From contig DMLG01000041.1 of NCBI GenBank assembly GCA_003453455.1, forward strand, positions 1-17,617: a stretch of DNA of 17,617 nucleotides, written 5' to 3'. Shown here piece after piece: positions 7,687-15,230 of this stretch; the stretch's first letter is position 1; every line of letters begins with the position of its first letter. Origin of the DNA: Clostridiales bacterium. Lineage in GTDB: Bacteria > Bacillota > Clostridia > UBA1381. The position numbers and the translations under genes were made by a program. Below the pieces are notes generated by a model that saw nothing but the letters and a program-made list of their open reading frames with translations, had not been told where the DNA came from and searched no databases.

Positions 7687-7715
7687 GAAAAAAGTGCGCC
7701 ACAAAAAAGCGCACT
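7687..7715 (-). terminator. Intrinsic terminator closing the alaS-to-prsA operon
   Basis: On the minus strand AGTGCGC (7715-7709) and GCGCACT (7699-7693) form a 7-base-pair GC-rich stem around a 9-base loop. Six T (7693-7688) overlap the end of the 3' arm and are followed by C. The stem begins 5 bases after the prsA stop codon, and the form is classic for Rho-independent termination. Confidence 0.85.
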
Positions 7716-7720
7716 CTTTG

Positions 7721-8704
7721 TCATTTTACCGTTTTAATAAGTTCATCATTTACCTTTACTTCAATGCTATACTCTGCTTCCCAATCTTTTAGTTTTGCGC
7801 TTACCTTTTCCTTTATTACTGCTTCACGGACTTTATCAGCTATATCGCCATACTCTATCGTAAGCCTTTTAATTATATGATAACCATAATCTGACTTGCA
7901 AAGAGTTATCTCGTTTTCCGATATTGATTCTGTTGCCTGCTCAAATTCCGGAACCATTTCTCCATGCGAGAAAACATATCCGTCAGGATTTGTGCTAAGT
8001 CCCGGGTCTTGCGAGTATTTCCTCATAAGTCCGTCGAAATCCTCGCCATTTTGCACCTTTTTATATAATTCCTCTGCAAACGTCTTTGCAGTTTGTTGTT
8101 CTTCCTCAGAAAGCGGCGTACCCGTTTTGGCATCCTGTGTAAGTATCAGGATATGCTTTGCTTTCATATACTCCTCTTTTAGCGATTTTTTATTATCTTC
8201 AAAATATTTCAAAAGCTCCGCCTCATCTATGGGTTCTTCTTTTGTCACCTTATCGGCAAGCTTTTCATAATACACTGTTGACTCACACATAAGCTGTATA
8301 AAGCTATCCGTTATGTTATTATTCTTCAAAAATTCCTTGTATGCGCTGTCTCCTCCATAGCTTGAAATAACCTGCTGTTTTATGCTCTTTATCCTATTCT
8401 TTTCCTGTTCGGTAAGATTTAATCCCAGTGCCTTTGCCGTCTCTCGGTACGCCGCATTTAAAGAGGCTATTTCAAGAGCCCTCTGTTTTGCAACCTCTAT
8501 TGCTTTTTCACCTTCTATCTCCTGCGTTTGCCAATCTTCATCAGTTTTCAGTTCTGTTCCGCTTAATTGACTCTTTATTGATGAAAGGTAAAATTCAAAT
8601 TCACCTTTTGTTATTTTGGCGCTTCCTACCGTTGCTATAATATCAGACTTCCCACAGGACGCAAGAAGACAAAGACAAACAAATAATGCAAAAATCTTTT
8701 TCAT
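7721..8704 (-). CDS. prsA: PrsA-like lipoprotein foldase (SurA-type N-terminal region plus parvulin PpiC domain)
   Basis: This is a predicted extracytoplasmic peptidyl-prolyl cis-trans isomerase and chaperone that helps exported proteins fold at the outer membrane face. The 327-residue product has a lipoprotein signal peptide with lipobox LLAS-C (modified cysteine C17). A helical SurA/PrsA N-terminal region covers about 25-150, and a parvulin-type PpiC domain covers about 173-272 (YMKAKHILI, YSQDPGLSTNPDGYVFSHGE, SDYGYHIIKR). A C-terminal helix completes the chaperone fold. The start is taken at ATG 8704 because AGGAG (8717-8713) lies 8 bases upstream. A GTG at 8713 would overlap that binding site and add only three residues before the signal peptide. 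It is the last gene of the operon, 31 bases after mfd. Placement of a prsA-like gene directly after mfd is common in Clostridia. Whether it is the organism's only PrsA cannot be seen. Confidence 0.92.
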   Translation of the reverse strand: MKKIFALFVCLCLLASCGKSDIIATVGSAKITKGEFEFYLSSIKSQLSGTELKTDEDWQTQEIEGEKAIEVAKQRALEIASLNAAYRETAKALGLNLTEQEKNRIKSIKQQVISSYGGDSAYKEFLKNNNITDSFIQLMCESTVYYEKLADKVTKEEPIDEAELLKYFEDNKKSLKEEYMKAKHILILTQDAKTGTPLSEEEQQTAKTFAEELYKKVQNGEDFDGLMRKYSQDPGLSTNPDGYVFSHGEMVPEFEQATESISENEITLCKSDYGYHIIKRLTIEYGDIADKVREAVIKEKVSAKLKDWEAEYSIEVKVNDELIKTVK

Positions 8705-8712
8705 ACCGAACA

Positions 8713-8717
8713 CTCCT
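8713..8717 (-). promoter_or_regulatory. Ribosome binding site that fixes the prsA start
   Basis: AGGAG on the minus strand (8717-8713) is 8 bases before the ATG at 8704. Its last base is the first base of an alternative in-frame GTG at 8713, so that GTG cannot be served by it. This supports the shorter reading. Confidence 0.8.
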
Positions 8718-8735
8718 ATCTGCTTACATTATACA

Positions 8736-11700
8736 TTATTTGTCCTCTTTATGCAATTCATTTAACTTCTGTAATAAAAATTTAATATTGCCCATCATTT
8801 TTGCAGGCTGCTTCTCACGATAGGTAATTACAGGCTTTTTGGGATTTATCGTACAAGTGTCATAGTACCTGTCCATTATAAGCTCTATCACGCTTTCTGA
8901 AAGCATATCCTCCAAAAATGTAAGCAGTACGCAGTTTCCTTTTTGCGAGATTTCCGTTATGCCCACTTCCTTTGCCAATGCCTTTATACCCGCAATTTCT
9001 ATCAGGTTTCGTACAGGTTTTGGCGGCTCACCGAATCTATCAATAAGCTCATCTAAAACATCCTTTTCATCATCTTCCGTTTCAATGGCAGAAATTCGCT
9101 TATATGCATCTATCCTCAAATTACTGCTTTTAATATATCTTTCAGGTATATACGCATCAACATTTAAGTCAATAGAAGTGTTTATTTCGGGCTTTTCGGG
9201 AAGTCCCTCTATACGGCGCACACTTTCTTCCAATATCTTGCAATACATATCGTATCCAACAGCATCTATATGTCCGTGCTGCTGTGCACCCAAAATATCG
9301 CCTGCACCCCTTATTTCGAGGTCGCGCATAGCTATTTTAAATCCCGAACCAAATTCGGTGAATTCCTTTATGGCGGACAATCTTTTCTCTGCAACCTCCG
9401 ACAAAAGCTCATCTTTTTTATAGGTGAAATACGCATATGCGTTTCTTTGGGAGCGTCCAACTCTGCCCCTTAGCTGATAGAGCTGCGAAAGTCCCATTCT
9501 ATCGGCATTTTCCACTATTATTGTATTCGCATTCGGTATATCAAGCCCCGTTTCAATAATGGTCGTGCAAACAAGTATATCGGTTTTTCCGTTTACCATA
9601 TCATACATAATGTCTTCAAGCTCGTCTTCCTTCATTTTGCCGTGACCTACCGAAATGGCGGCATCGGGGAGCTTGGATTTGAGCCAATTCGCAACGCGGT
9701 ATATTCCTCCAACCCTATTGTAAAGGTAAAAAACCTGTCCGCCTCGCGCAAGCTCTTTCTTTATTGCATTTAAAATAACATCTTCATTATATTCCAAAAC
9801 ATAGGTTGCTACGGGATAGCGATTTTCGGGCGGTGTTTCCAAAAGGCTCATGTCCCGTACCGAAACCATTGCCATATGGAGTGTTCTTGGGATAGGCGTT
9901 GCGCTCATCGAAAGCACATCTACATTCTTTTTGAGTTCTTTTAGCCGTTCCTTGTGCGCAACTCCGAACCGCTGCTCTTCATCAATTATTAAAAGTCCCA
10001 AATCCTTGAATTCAATATCATTTTGCAGTAGTCTATGCGTGCCTATTATTATATCTATTTCGCCCGTTTTAAGCTTTTTCAGGATTTTTTTCTGTTCAGA
10101 TTGCGTGCGAAAACGCGACAGCATCTCTATTTTTATAGGAAAATCCTTCATTCTTTTTGAAAAAGTTTCATATTGCTGCATAGCAAGTATGGTAGTAGGA
10201 CAAAGATATGCCACCTGCTTCGAGTCGGTAGCCGCCTTAAACGCAGCACGCAGCGCAACCTCGGTTTTTCCGTATCCCACATCTCCGCAAAGGAGCCTCT
10301 CCATAGGCTTTGTACTTTGCATATCCTTTTTTACTTCTTCTATTGAACGGATTTGATCCTCCGTTTCATTATATGGGAAGGTGTCCTCAAACTCTCTCTG
10401 CCATGGTGTATCCTCCGAAAAGGCAAATCCCTTGGTTTGACTCCTTTTAGCATAAAGCTCTGCCAGCTGTTTTGCCATGTCGTGTGTTGATGCACGCACC
10501 TTCTGCTTGGTCTTATCCCATTCGCTGCCTCCGAGTTTATTTAATTTTAACTCCTTATCGATTGCGCCTGAGTATTTATATAGCATATCAAGCTGGTCAA
10601 CAGGCACATAAAGGCTGTCCGTTCCGCGATATGCGATATGCAGATAATCCTTTGTCACTCCCGCCACGCTTATTTTTTTTATACCCATATACTTTCCTAT
10701 TCCGTGTGCGCGGTGAACTACATAGTCACCTGCATTTATGTCAGTATATGATTTTAAGCGGTTTTTGCTGTCTGTTTTCCGTTTTTGCCGCCTTTTCTGA
10801 ATATCAAAGATTTCCTGTTCCGAAATCAATGTAAAGTTTATGTCGGGATATTCAAAGCCTTTTTCGAGCTTTCCCTTTAATATAACGGTTTCCCCTTTTT
10901 CAAAGTCCGTATTTCCTTTTTCAAATCGGCATTTTATGCCCTTTTCCGAAAGCGTACCGGCAAGATTTTCGCCTCGGCTTACACTTCCTGCCAAAATCAC
11001 AGTGGTTTTGTCCGTACCCTCAGTTTTTTTGAGGTCATCATAAAGATAGTCAAATCTTCCGTGCAGAGAAACGGTGGTTTTTGTATTAAAATTGAATATT
11101 GATTTATAGGTGTAGTTTATACTTGTATGTGTGAGCGTATTTATTGAAATCAGGCATTTTTGCTGAATTTGCCCAACTATATCTTCATATTTTGCCCATT
11201 CCCCGCCAAAATCTTTGGCAATAATATTTCTCTCTATAAGTTCCTTTATCTGTTCGGAAAATTCCCATTCAAGACTTTTTGTCCTCTCTGCAATACGCTT
11301 AGGCTCGGCAAGAAAAATCACGTCTTCGCTGTCAAAATAATCCAAAACCGTCGGTATTTCTTCAAACATAAGCCCTGCATACTTACATATCGATTTAGGA
11401 ATTATTCCGCTTTGTATGCTGTTTATATCGTTTTCCAAATTTTCTATAAGTTCTTTATTCGGCTCTTTTTTTCGCTTTAATTTTGCCGCTTTTTCCATAA
11501 GTTTTTCCAAAAAAGCATCAAAATCAAATCCCGAAAGCTCCGAGGCCGGAATAATTTTTGTTTCCTTCAAATTTTCAACCGAACGCTGCGTTTCTATATC
11601 AAAACCGCGTATGGAATCCACCTGTATGTCAAAAAATTCTATTCTTACGGGGTTTTCCCTTTGGGGCGAAAAAATGTCTAAAATTCCGCCGCGCACCGCA

Positions 11701-12200
11701 AACTGACCTTTCCCGGAAACTTCCTCTTCCCTTGTATATCCCATATCTACAAGCTTTTTTATAAGCTCTTCGATATTATATTCACCGCCGTCTTTGATAA
11801 CAAGAATATCATTTTCCAGCTTTTCGCGCGGGAGAGTAAATGTAAGCAGACTATCGGCAGAAGCAACCGTAATTCCACCCTCCAAAATATTAGAAAGCGC
11901 TTCAAGTCTTGTATTTTCGCTATACCTGTCATAGGCATCTATATCGAAAAAAACATACTCCTTTGACGGGAAAACAAAAACACGGTCGCAAAAAAAGCGC
12001 AGATTGTCAGCTATGCGCTGCGCCTCCTGGTCATTATACGCAATTACAAGAGCCCTTTTTTTGCCTGCTGTCTCAAATATGAACTGTCCCCAAGCCGCCT
12101 CAACAAGACCTGATACAGATATGGGCGTATCTCCGTTTTTAAGGGCAGCCAAAAAGTCGGAATATTCTTTATATTCCGACAACAGATTTTTGAAATTCAT
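8736..12200 (-). CDS. mfd: Transcription-repair coupling factor Mfd
   Basis: Mfd is a DNA translocase that binds RNA polymerase stalled at a lesion, pushes it off and recruits UvrA for excision repair. The 1154-residue length is normal. The UvrB-like N-terminal domains cover about 1-330 (for example GQFAVRGGILDIFSP, 165-179). The RNA-polymerase-interacting domain starts near 487 (AGDYVVHRAHGIGKYMGI, 490-507). The RecG-like motor has Walker A GDVGYGKT (639-646), DEEQ motif II (740-743), SMSATPIPRT (764-773), TGLDIPNA (884-891) and motif VI QLRGRVGRSQR (909-919). The C-terminal regulatory TRCF domain closes the protein. I chose ATG 12200 because AGGTGG (12211-12206) lies 5 bases before it. An in-frame GTG at 12209 falls inside that site and would add three residues. 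pth is 22 bases upstream, and pth-mfd is a conserved pair in Firmicutes. Confidence 0.98.
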   Translation of the reverse strand: MNFKNLLSEYKEYSDFLAALKNGDTPISVSGLVEAAWGQFIFETAGKKRALVIAYNDQEAQRIADNLRFFCDRVFVFPSKEYVFFDIDAYDRYSENTRLEALSNILEGGITVASADSLLTFTLPREKLENDILVIKDGGEYNIEELIKKLVDMGYTREEEVSGKGQFAVRGGILDIFSPQRENPVRIEFFDIQVDSIRGFDIETQRSVENLKETKIIPASELSGFDFDAFLEKLMEKAAKLKRKKEPNKELIENLENDINSIQSGIIPKSICKYAGLMFEEIPTVLDYFDSEDVIFLAEPKRIAERTKSLEWEFSEQIKELIERNIIAKDFGGEWAKYEDIVGQIQQKCLISINTLTHTSINYTYKSIFNFNTKTTVSLHGRFDYLYDDLKKTEGTDKTTVILAGSVSRGENLAGTLSEKGIKCRFEKGNTDFEKGETVILKGKLEKGFEYPDINFTLISEQEIFDIQKRRQKRKTDSKNRLKSYTDINAGDYVVHRAHGIGKYMGIKKISVAGVTKDYLHIAYRGTDSLYVPVDQLDMLYKYSGAIDKELKLNKLGGSEWDKTKQKVRASTHDMAKQLAELYAKRSQTKGFAFSEDTPWQREFEDTFPYNETEDQIRSIEEVKKDMQSTKPMERLLCGDVGYGKTEVALRAAFKAATDSKQVAYLCPTTILAMQQYETFSKRMKDFPIKIEMLSRFRTQSEQKKILKKLKTGEIDIIIGTHRLLQNDIEFKDLGLLIIDEEQRFGVAHKERLKELKKNVDVLSMSATPIPRTLHMAMVSVRDMSLLETPPENRYPVATYVLEYNEDVILNAIKKELARGGQVFYLYNRVGGIYRVANWLKSKLPDAAISVGHGKMKEDELEDIMYDMVNGKTDILVCTTIIETGLDIPNANTIIVENADRMGLSQLYQLRGRVGRSQRNAYAYFTYKKDELLSEVAEKRLSAIKEFTEFGSGFKIAMRDLEIRGAGDILGAQQHGHIDAVGYDMYCKILEESVRRIEGLPEKPEINTSIDLNVDAYIPERYIKSSNLRIDAYKRISAIETEDDEKDVLDELIDRFGEPPKPVRNLIEIAGIKALAKEVGITEISQKGNCVLLTFLEDMLSESVIELIMDRYYDTCTINPKKPVITYREKQPAKMMGNIKFLLQKLNELHKEDK

Positions 12201-12205
12201 ATTTA

Positions 12206-12211
12206 CCACCT
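12206..12211 (-). promoter_or_regulatory. Ribosome binding site that fixes the mfd start
   Basis: AGGTGG on the minus strand (12211-12206) is 5 bases before ATG 12200. The competing in-frame GTG at 12209-12207 lies within this motif and so is unlikely to be the start. Confidence 0.75.
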
Positions 12212-12222
12212 GCCCGATGTCA

Positions 12223-12786
12223 TTATGCTCCGTTAAACTTATTCATTGCACTTTCTACGCCGTGCGCCATAACTTCCGCTGCTGCATCTGCGGCGTTTAT
12301 TATCGCGCGTTCAAGCAAGGGGATTTGTTCCTTTGAAAAGCGTGACAGCACATAATCTGCAAGGTCCTGGCCCTGTTTCTTTTCTCCTACTCCAACTCGT
12401 ATTCTCACAAAACCGTCTGATGCAAGCTGATATATTATCGATTTCAGCCCGTTATGTCCTCCTGCCGAGCCGCCTTTTCTCACTCGTATCCTGCCCTCAT
12501 CAAGATTTATGTCATCGCTTATTATTATGATTTTTTCGGGCGGAATTTTATAAAATGCCGCAGCATCGCGTATGCTTTCACCCGATAAATTCATATATGT
12601 CTGAGGCTTCATAAGTATGACCTCACTGCCCTCTATTTCCGCTTTTTGATAAAGTGCTTTAAATTTCAGCTTTTTTACTTTAATATTGTATTTGTCCGCA
12701 ATATAGTCTACCACCTCAAAACCAATATTATGGCGCGTCATATCATATTCTTTTCCTGGATTTCCGAGACCTGCAATTAAGTACAT
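12223..12786 (-). CDS. pth: Peptidyl-tRNA hydrolase
   Basis: Pth cuts the ester bond of peptidyl-tRNA released from stalled ribosomes, returning free tRNA to the pool. At 187 residues it matches bacterial Pth. The active-site pattern is complete: N9 in GLGNPG, H19 in TRHNIGF, N66 in PQTYMN, D91 in ISDDINL and N112 in GGHNGL. The segment RVRKGGSAGGHNGLKSI (101-117) is the family hallmark. Its ATG overlaps the stop codon of the upstream acetyltransferase gene by one base (TGATG), which suggests translational coupling. mfd follows after 22 bases. The glmU-pth-mfd order resembles the Bacillus neighbourhood, but prs is not between glmU and pth here. Confidence 0.98.
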   Translation of the reverse strand: MYLIAGLGNPGKEYDMTRHNIGFEVVDYIADKYNIKVKKLKFKALYQKAEIEGSEVILMKPQTYMNLSGESIRDAAAFYKIPPEKIIIISDDINLDEGRIRVRKGGSAGGHNGLKSIIYQLASDGFVRIRVGVGEKKQGQDLADYVLSRFSKEQIPLLERAIINAADAAAEVMAHGVESAMNKFNGA

Positions 12787-13493
12787 CAGTCTTCCCTCTT
12801 ATCCTTCCAGCCGCTCTTGTTTACCTGTCTTGCCCTTGCTATTGCAAGATTTTTTTCAGGCACTTCATCTGTTATAGTAGAGCCTGCCGCAGTATATGCC
12901 CCGGCCTTTATCTCAACCGGCGCTACAAGGCTTGTATTGCAGCCTATAAAGCAGTTATCACCTATTTTACATCTATATTTTTTCTTGCCGTCATAATTTA
13001 CCGTTATTGATCCGCAACCGAAGTTTACATTTTTACCCACATCACTATCGCCTACATATATCAAGTGCGGAATTTTTGTACCCTCACCTATTACCGCATT
13101 TTTCACTTCAACAAAGTCGCCGACCTTGACATCATCTGCAATGACCGTACCGGGGCGGATATAAGAGAACGGACCTGCAAGCACATTATTCCCTATTTTT
13201 GCATCAACCGATACTACCGACAAAAAATCACAGCCGTCGCCTATTTTTGTATCTATAAGCTTACTTCCCATTCCTATGACGCAGTTTTCTCCAATCTCGG
13301 TTGCTCCTTGGAGCATAACATTTTGCTCAACAACTGTGCCTTTGCCGATTTTTACTCCTTCTTCAACATAGCAGCTTTCAGGATTTATGAAAAGCACTCC
13401 TGCATCTTCCAGCTTTTTTATAGTTTCCCTGTTATTTTTAAGATTTTTCTTTGCCCTTTCATAGCTCATCTCGGTTATTGTTCTTTTTGCCAT
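12786..13493 (-). CDS. Stand-alone GlmU-type acetyltransferase domain (left-handed beta-helix); uridylyltransferase half absent
   Basis: Normal GlmU has about 455 residues: an N-terminal UDP-GlcNAc pyrophosphorylase and a C-terminal glucosamine-1-phosphate acetyltransferase. This 235-residue protein keeps only the linker-like helix (residues 8-30) and the hexapeptide-repeat half. Residues matching the E. coli acetyltransferase site are present: R113 (IRPGT), K131 (EVKN), H143 and Y146 (PHLIYVGD), N157 (NVNFG), N166 and Y167 (NYDG) and K172. The characteristic LVAPV (189-193) and AGSTIT (203-208) also remain. No LAAGxGTRM nucleotide-binding loop occurs, and the upstream ribF stop is one base before its ATG, so it is not a frameshifted full gene. 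AGGGGG near 13505 serves the start. It probably acetylates glucosamine-1-phosphate for cell-wall synthesis, with the uridylyl step made elsewhere; that pairing is inference. Another sugar-nucleotide acetyltransferase role is possible. Confidence 0.88.
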   Translation of the reverse strand: MAKRTITEMSYERAKKNLKNNRETIKKLEDAGVLFINPESCYVEEGVKIGKGTVVEQNVMLQGATEIGENCVIGMGSKLIDTKIGDGCDFLSVVSVDAKIGNNVLAGPFSYIRPGTVIADDVKVGDFVEVKNAVIGEGTKIPHLIYVGDSDVGKNVNFGCGSITVNYDGKKKYRCKIGDNCFIGCNTSLVAPVEIKAGAYTAAGSTITDEVPEKNLAIARARQVNKSGWKDKRED

Positions 13494-13494
13494 C

Positions 13495-14346
13495 TTATTT
13501 CCCCCTTATACCATCTATATCCTTTTTTATTTGAGAGATTAAATCTTCTTTCCTGCTAAACTTAATCTCATCTCTTATCCTTTTGTAAACCTCAACAGTT
13601 ACACATTTGCCGTAAAGTTTTTTGTCCTCTCCTATAATATGTGCTTCAACAGTCCTTTGGCTTGCTCCAAAAGTGGGATTTTTGCCGATATTTATAACTG
13701 CGTCTTTTCCGTCTAATCTGCCCTTATAAACACCGTCACGGGGCAGAAGCTTATACTTTGAAACCTCTATATTTGCCGTCGGAAATCCAAGTTTTTTCCC
13801 ATTTCCAAAACCTTTTATCACCTGCCCCGAAATAATATACGGACTTACAAGTAATCTGTTTGCCTCAGCAATATCTCCGTTTTCTACAAGAGTTCTTATT
13901 CTTGTACTCTTTATCGGCTCGCCGCCATCTTCTACGGCACTTACCACTTGCACGAAGATACCTTTTTGAGAACACAGTTCCCGTAATCTTCTTGCGTCGC
14001 CGGCCGCTCCTTTTCCAAAGCGGTAATCATAGCCCACAACTGCCGATTTGACTTTAAAAGAGGCAAGCAGCTCTACAAATTCTTCGCACGTTTTATCCCT
14101 TAACTCTTCTTTAAAATCCGCCGCCACAGCATACTTTGCGCCAAGCTTTTTTATTAAATCAAGTTTTTCTGAAATCGTCAGGAGCTCTTTTTCGTCTTTT
14201 GAGTTGTGGGTAAAAAGGAGCGCGCCAAAGTCTCCTGTTTTTGCGGCTTCTGAAAAAACCCTCCTGTGCCCCTTGTGCATACCGTCAAAATCCCCGAGGC
14301 ATATTGCAGAACCTTCACTGCCTCCGTAAAATTCATAAATCTCCAT
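13495..14346 (-). CDS. ribF: Bifunctional riboflavin kinase / FAD synthetase
   Basis: RibF phosphorylates riboflavin to FMN and then adenylylates FMN to FAD in the cytoplasm. The 283-residue product has the N-terminal nucleotidyltransferase with GDFDGMHKGH (18-27, the HxGH site), GYDYRFGKG (105-113) and STRIR (147-151). The riboflavin kinase domain (about 170-283) has GFPTAN (197-202), the phosphate-binding motif, and TVEAHI with the likely catalytic E244. The longest frame begins 39 codons earlier inside truB, but that extension is poor in family features. ATG 14346 has a GGTGG-type site just upstream and sits one base after the truB stop, so I chose it. The protein is somewhat shorter than the usual 305-315 residues. 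The loop after FTHNSK lacks the common FxPxP segment. truB-ribF is a standard pair in Firmicutes. Confidence 0.95.
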   Translation of the reverse strand: MEIYEFYGGSEGSAICLGDFDGMHKGHRRVFSEAAKTGDFGALLFTHNSKDEKELLTISEKLDLIKKLGAKYAVAADFKEELRDKTCEEFVELLASFKVKSAVVGYDYRFGKGAAGDARRLRELCSQKGIFVQVVSAVEDGGEPIKSTRIRTLVENGDIAEANRLLVSPYIISGQVIKGFGNGKKLGFPTANIEVSKYKLLPRDGVYKGRLDGKDAVINIGKNPTFGASQRTVEAHIIGEDKKLYGKCVTVEVYKRIRDEIKFSRKEDLISQIKKDIDGIRGK

Positions 14347-14347
14347 T

Positions 14348-15229
14348 TTAATCCACCCAAAATGCCTTTTTAAGCACCAATTCTCCGTTTTTGCACTCAG
14401 AAATGCACAAAAATGCGCCTTTTTCATCATATATACGGTATAGTTTGCCGCTTTTCGCCGCATTATACCTTATTCTCATACCGTTTTTTACTTTTTTCGC
14501 CGATATTTCATCAAGCTCTATCCTGTCATAGTCTTTAAAAATGCGGTCAAGCGGGAGTAGTGCGTTTTTGAGCGTGTCCTGCTCCTTCATTTTTTCAAGC
14601 TCTTCCTTCGTAAAGCTGTCCGCAAGCGCAAAGCCTGCACTTTTTGTGCGAATAAGCGAGTTCATATATGCGCCGCACCCCAGTTTTTTACCTATATCCT
14701 CGCACAAAGTGCGTATATAGGTGCCTTTTGAACAACGGACATCAATCGTAACAGTTTTACTTTCGAGGTCAATTTCGGTTATTTTAATATCATATATTTT
14801 AACATGTCTTGCTTCTCTTTCAACGCTTATTCCCTGTCTTGCAAGCTCATAAAGCTTTTTCCCGTCCTTTTTTATAGCAGAAAACATAGGCGGAATTTGT
14901 GAGATTTCGCCTATGAAACAGGATATTGTCTCTTTTATTTGTTCTTCTGTAACGCAGACAGGACTTCTTTCAAGGATTTTCCCGGACGAATCCTGTGTGT
15001 CGGTAATGGCACCCAAGACCATTTGCGCACGGTACTCCTTATCCGAATCGGTAAGCATATCCGCTGCTTTTGTTGCTTTCCCTATGCATATAGGAAGAAC
15101 CCCCGTTGCCATCGGGTCAAGCGTGCCCGTATGCCCAACCTTTTTTATCCCCGTAAGTTTCCTTACAAAACTCACCATATCGTGTGATGTTCTTCCGGGC
15201 GGTTTATTTATCACTATTATGCCGTTCAT
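14348..15229 (-). CDS. truB: tRNA pseudouridine-55 synthase TruB
   Basis: TruB converts uridine 55 in the T-loop of tRNAs to pseudouridine. The 293-residue protein has the N-terminal GIIVINKPPGRTSHDMV (3-19) and the catalytic aspartate D38 within GHTGTLDPMATGVLP. Further TruB motifs are YRAQMVLG and RCSKGTYIRTLCEDIG (the RTL motif), and a C-terminal PUA-like tail (residues about 230-293). An in-frame GTG at 15265 would add twelve residues overlapping alaS. ATG 15229 is preferred because family similarity begins there and it lies one base after the alaS stop codon. The ribosome binding site is weak, so translation may depend on coupling with alaS. Identity is very secure; only the start is open to question. 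Confidence 0.97.
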   Translation of the reverse strand: MNGIIVINKPPGRTSHDMVSFVRKLTGIKKVGHTGTLDPMATGVLPICIGKATKAADMLTDSDKEYRAQMVLGAITDTQDSSGKILERSPVCVTEEQIKETISCFIGEISQIPPMFSAIKKDGKKLYELARQGISVEREARHVKIYDIKITEIDLESKTVTIDVRCSKGTYIRTLCEDIGKKLGCGAYMNSLIRTKSAGFALADSFTKEELEKMKEQDTLKNALLPLDRIFKDYDRIELDEISAKKVKNGMRIRYNAAKSGKLYRIYDEKGAFLCISECKNGELVLKKAFWVD

Positions 15230-15230
15230 A

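Noticed and set aside
12786..14346. A frameshifted full-length glmU hidden across the ribF boundary
   Set aside because: The upstream sequence is a complete ribF, not a pyrophosphorylase domain, so the short form is not produced by a frameshift here.
14347..14463. A 39-residue N-terminal extension of RibF
   Set aside because: It overlaps truB, matches no RibF feature, and the internal ATG at 14346 has a binding site and the right spacing.
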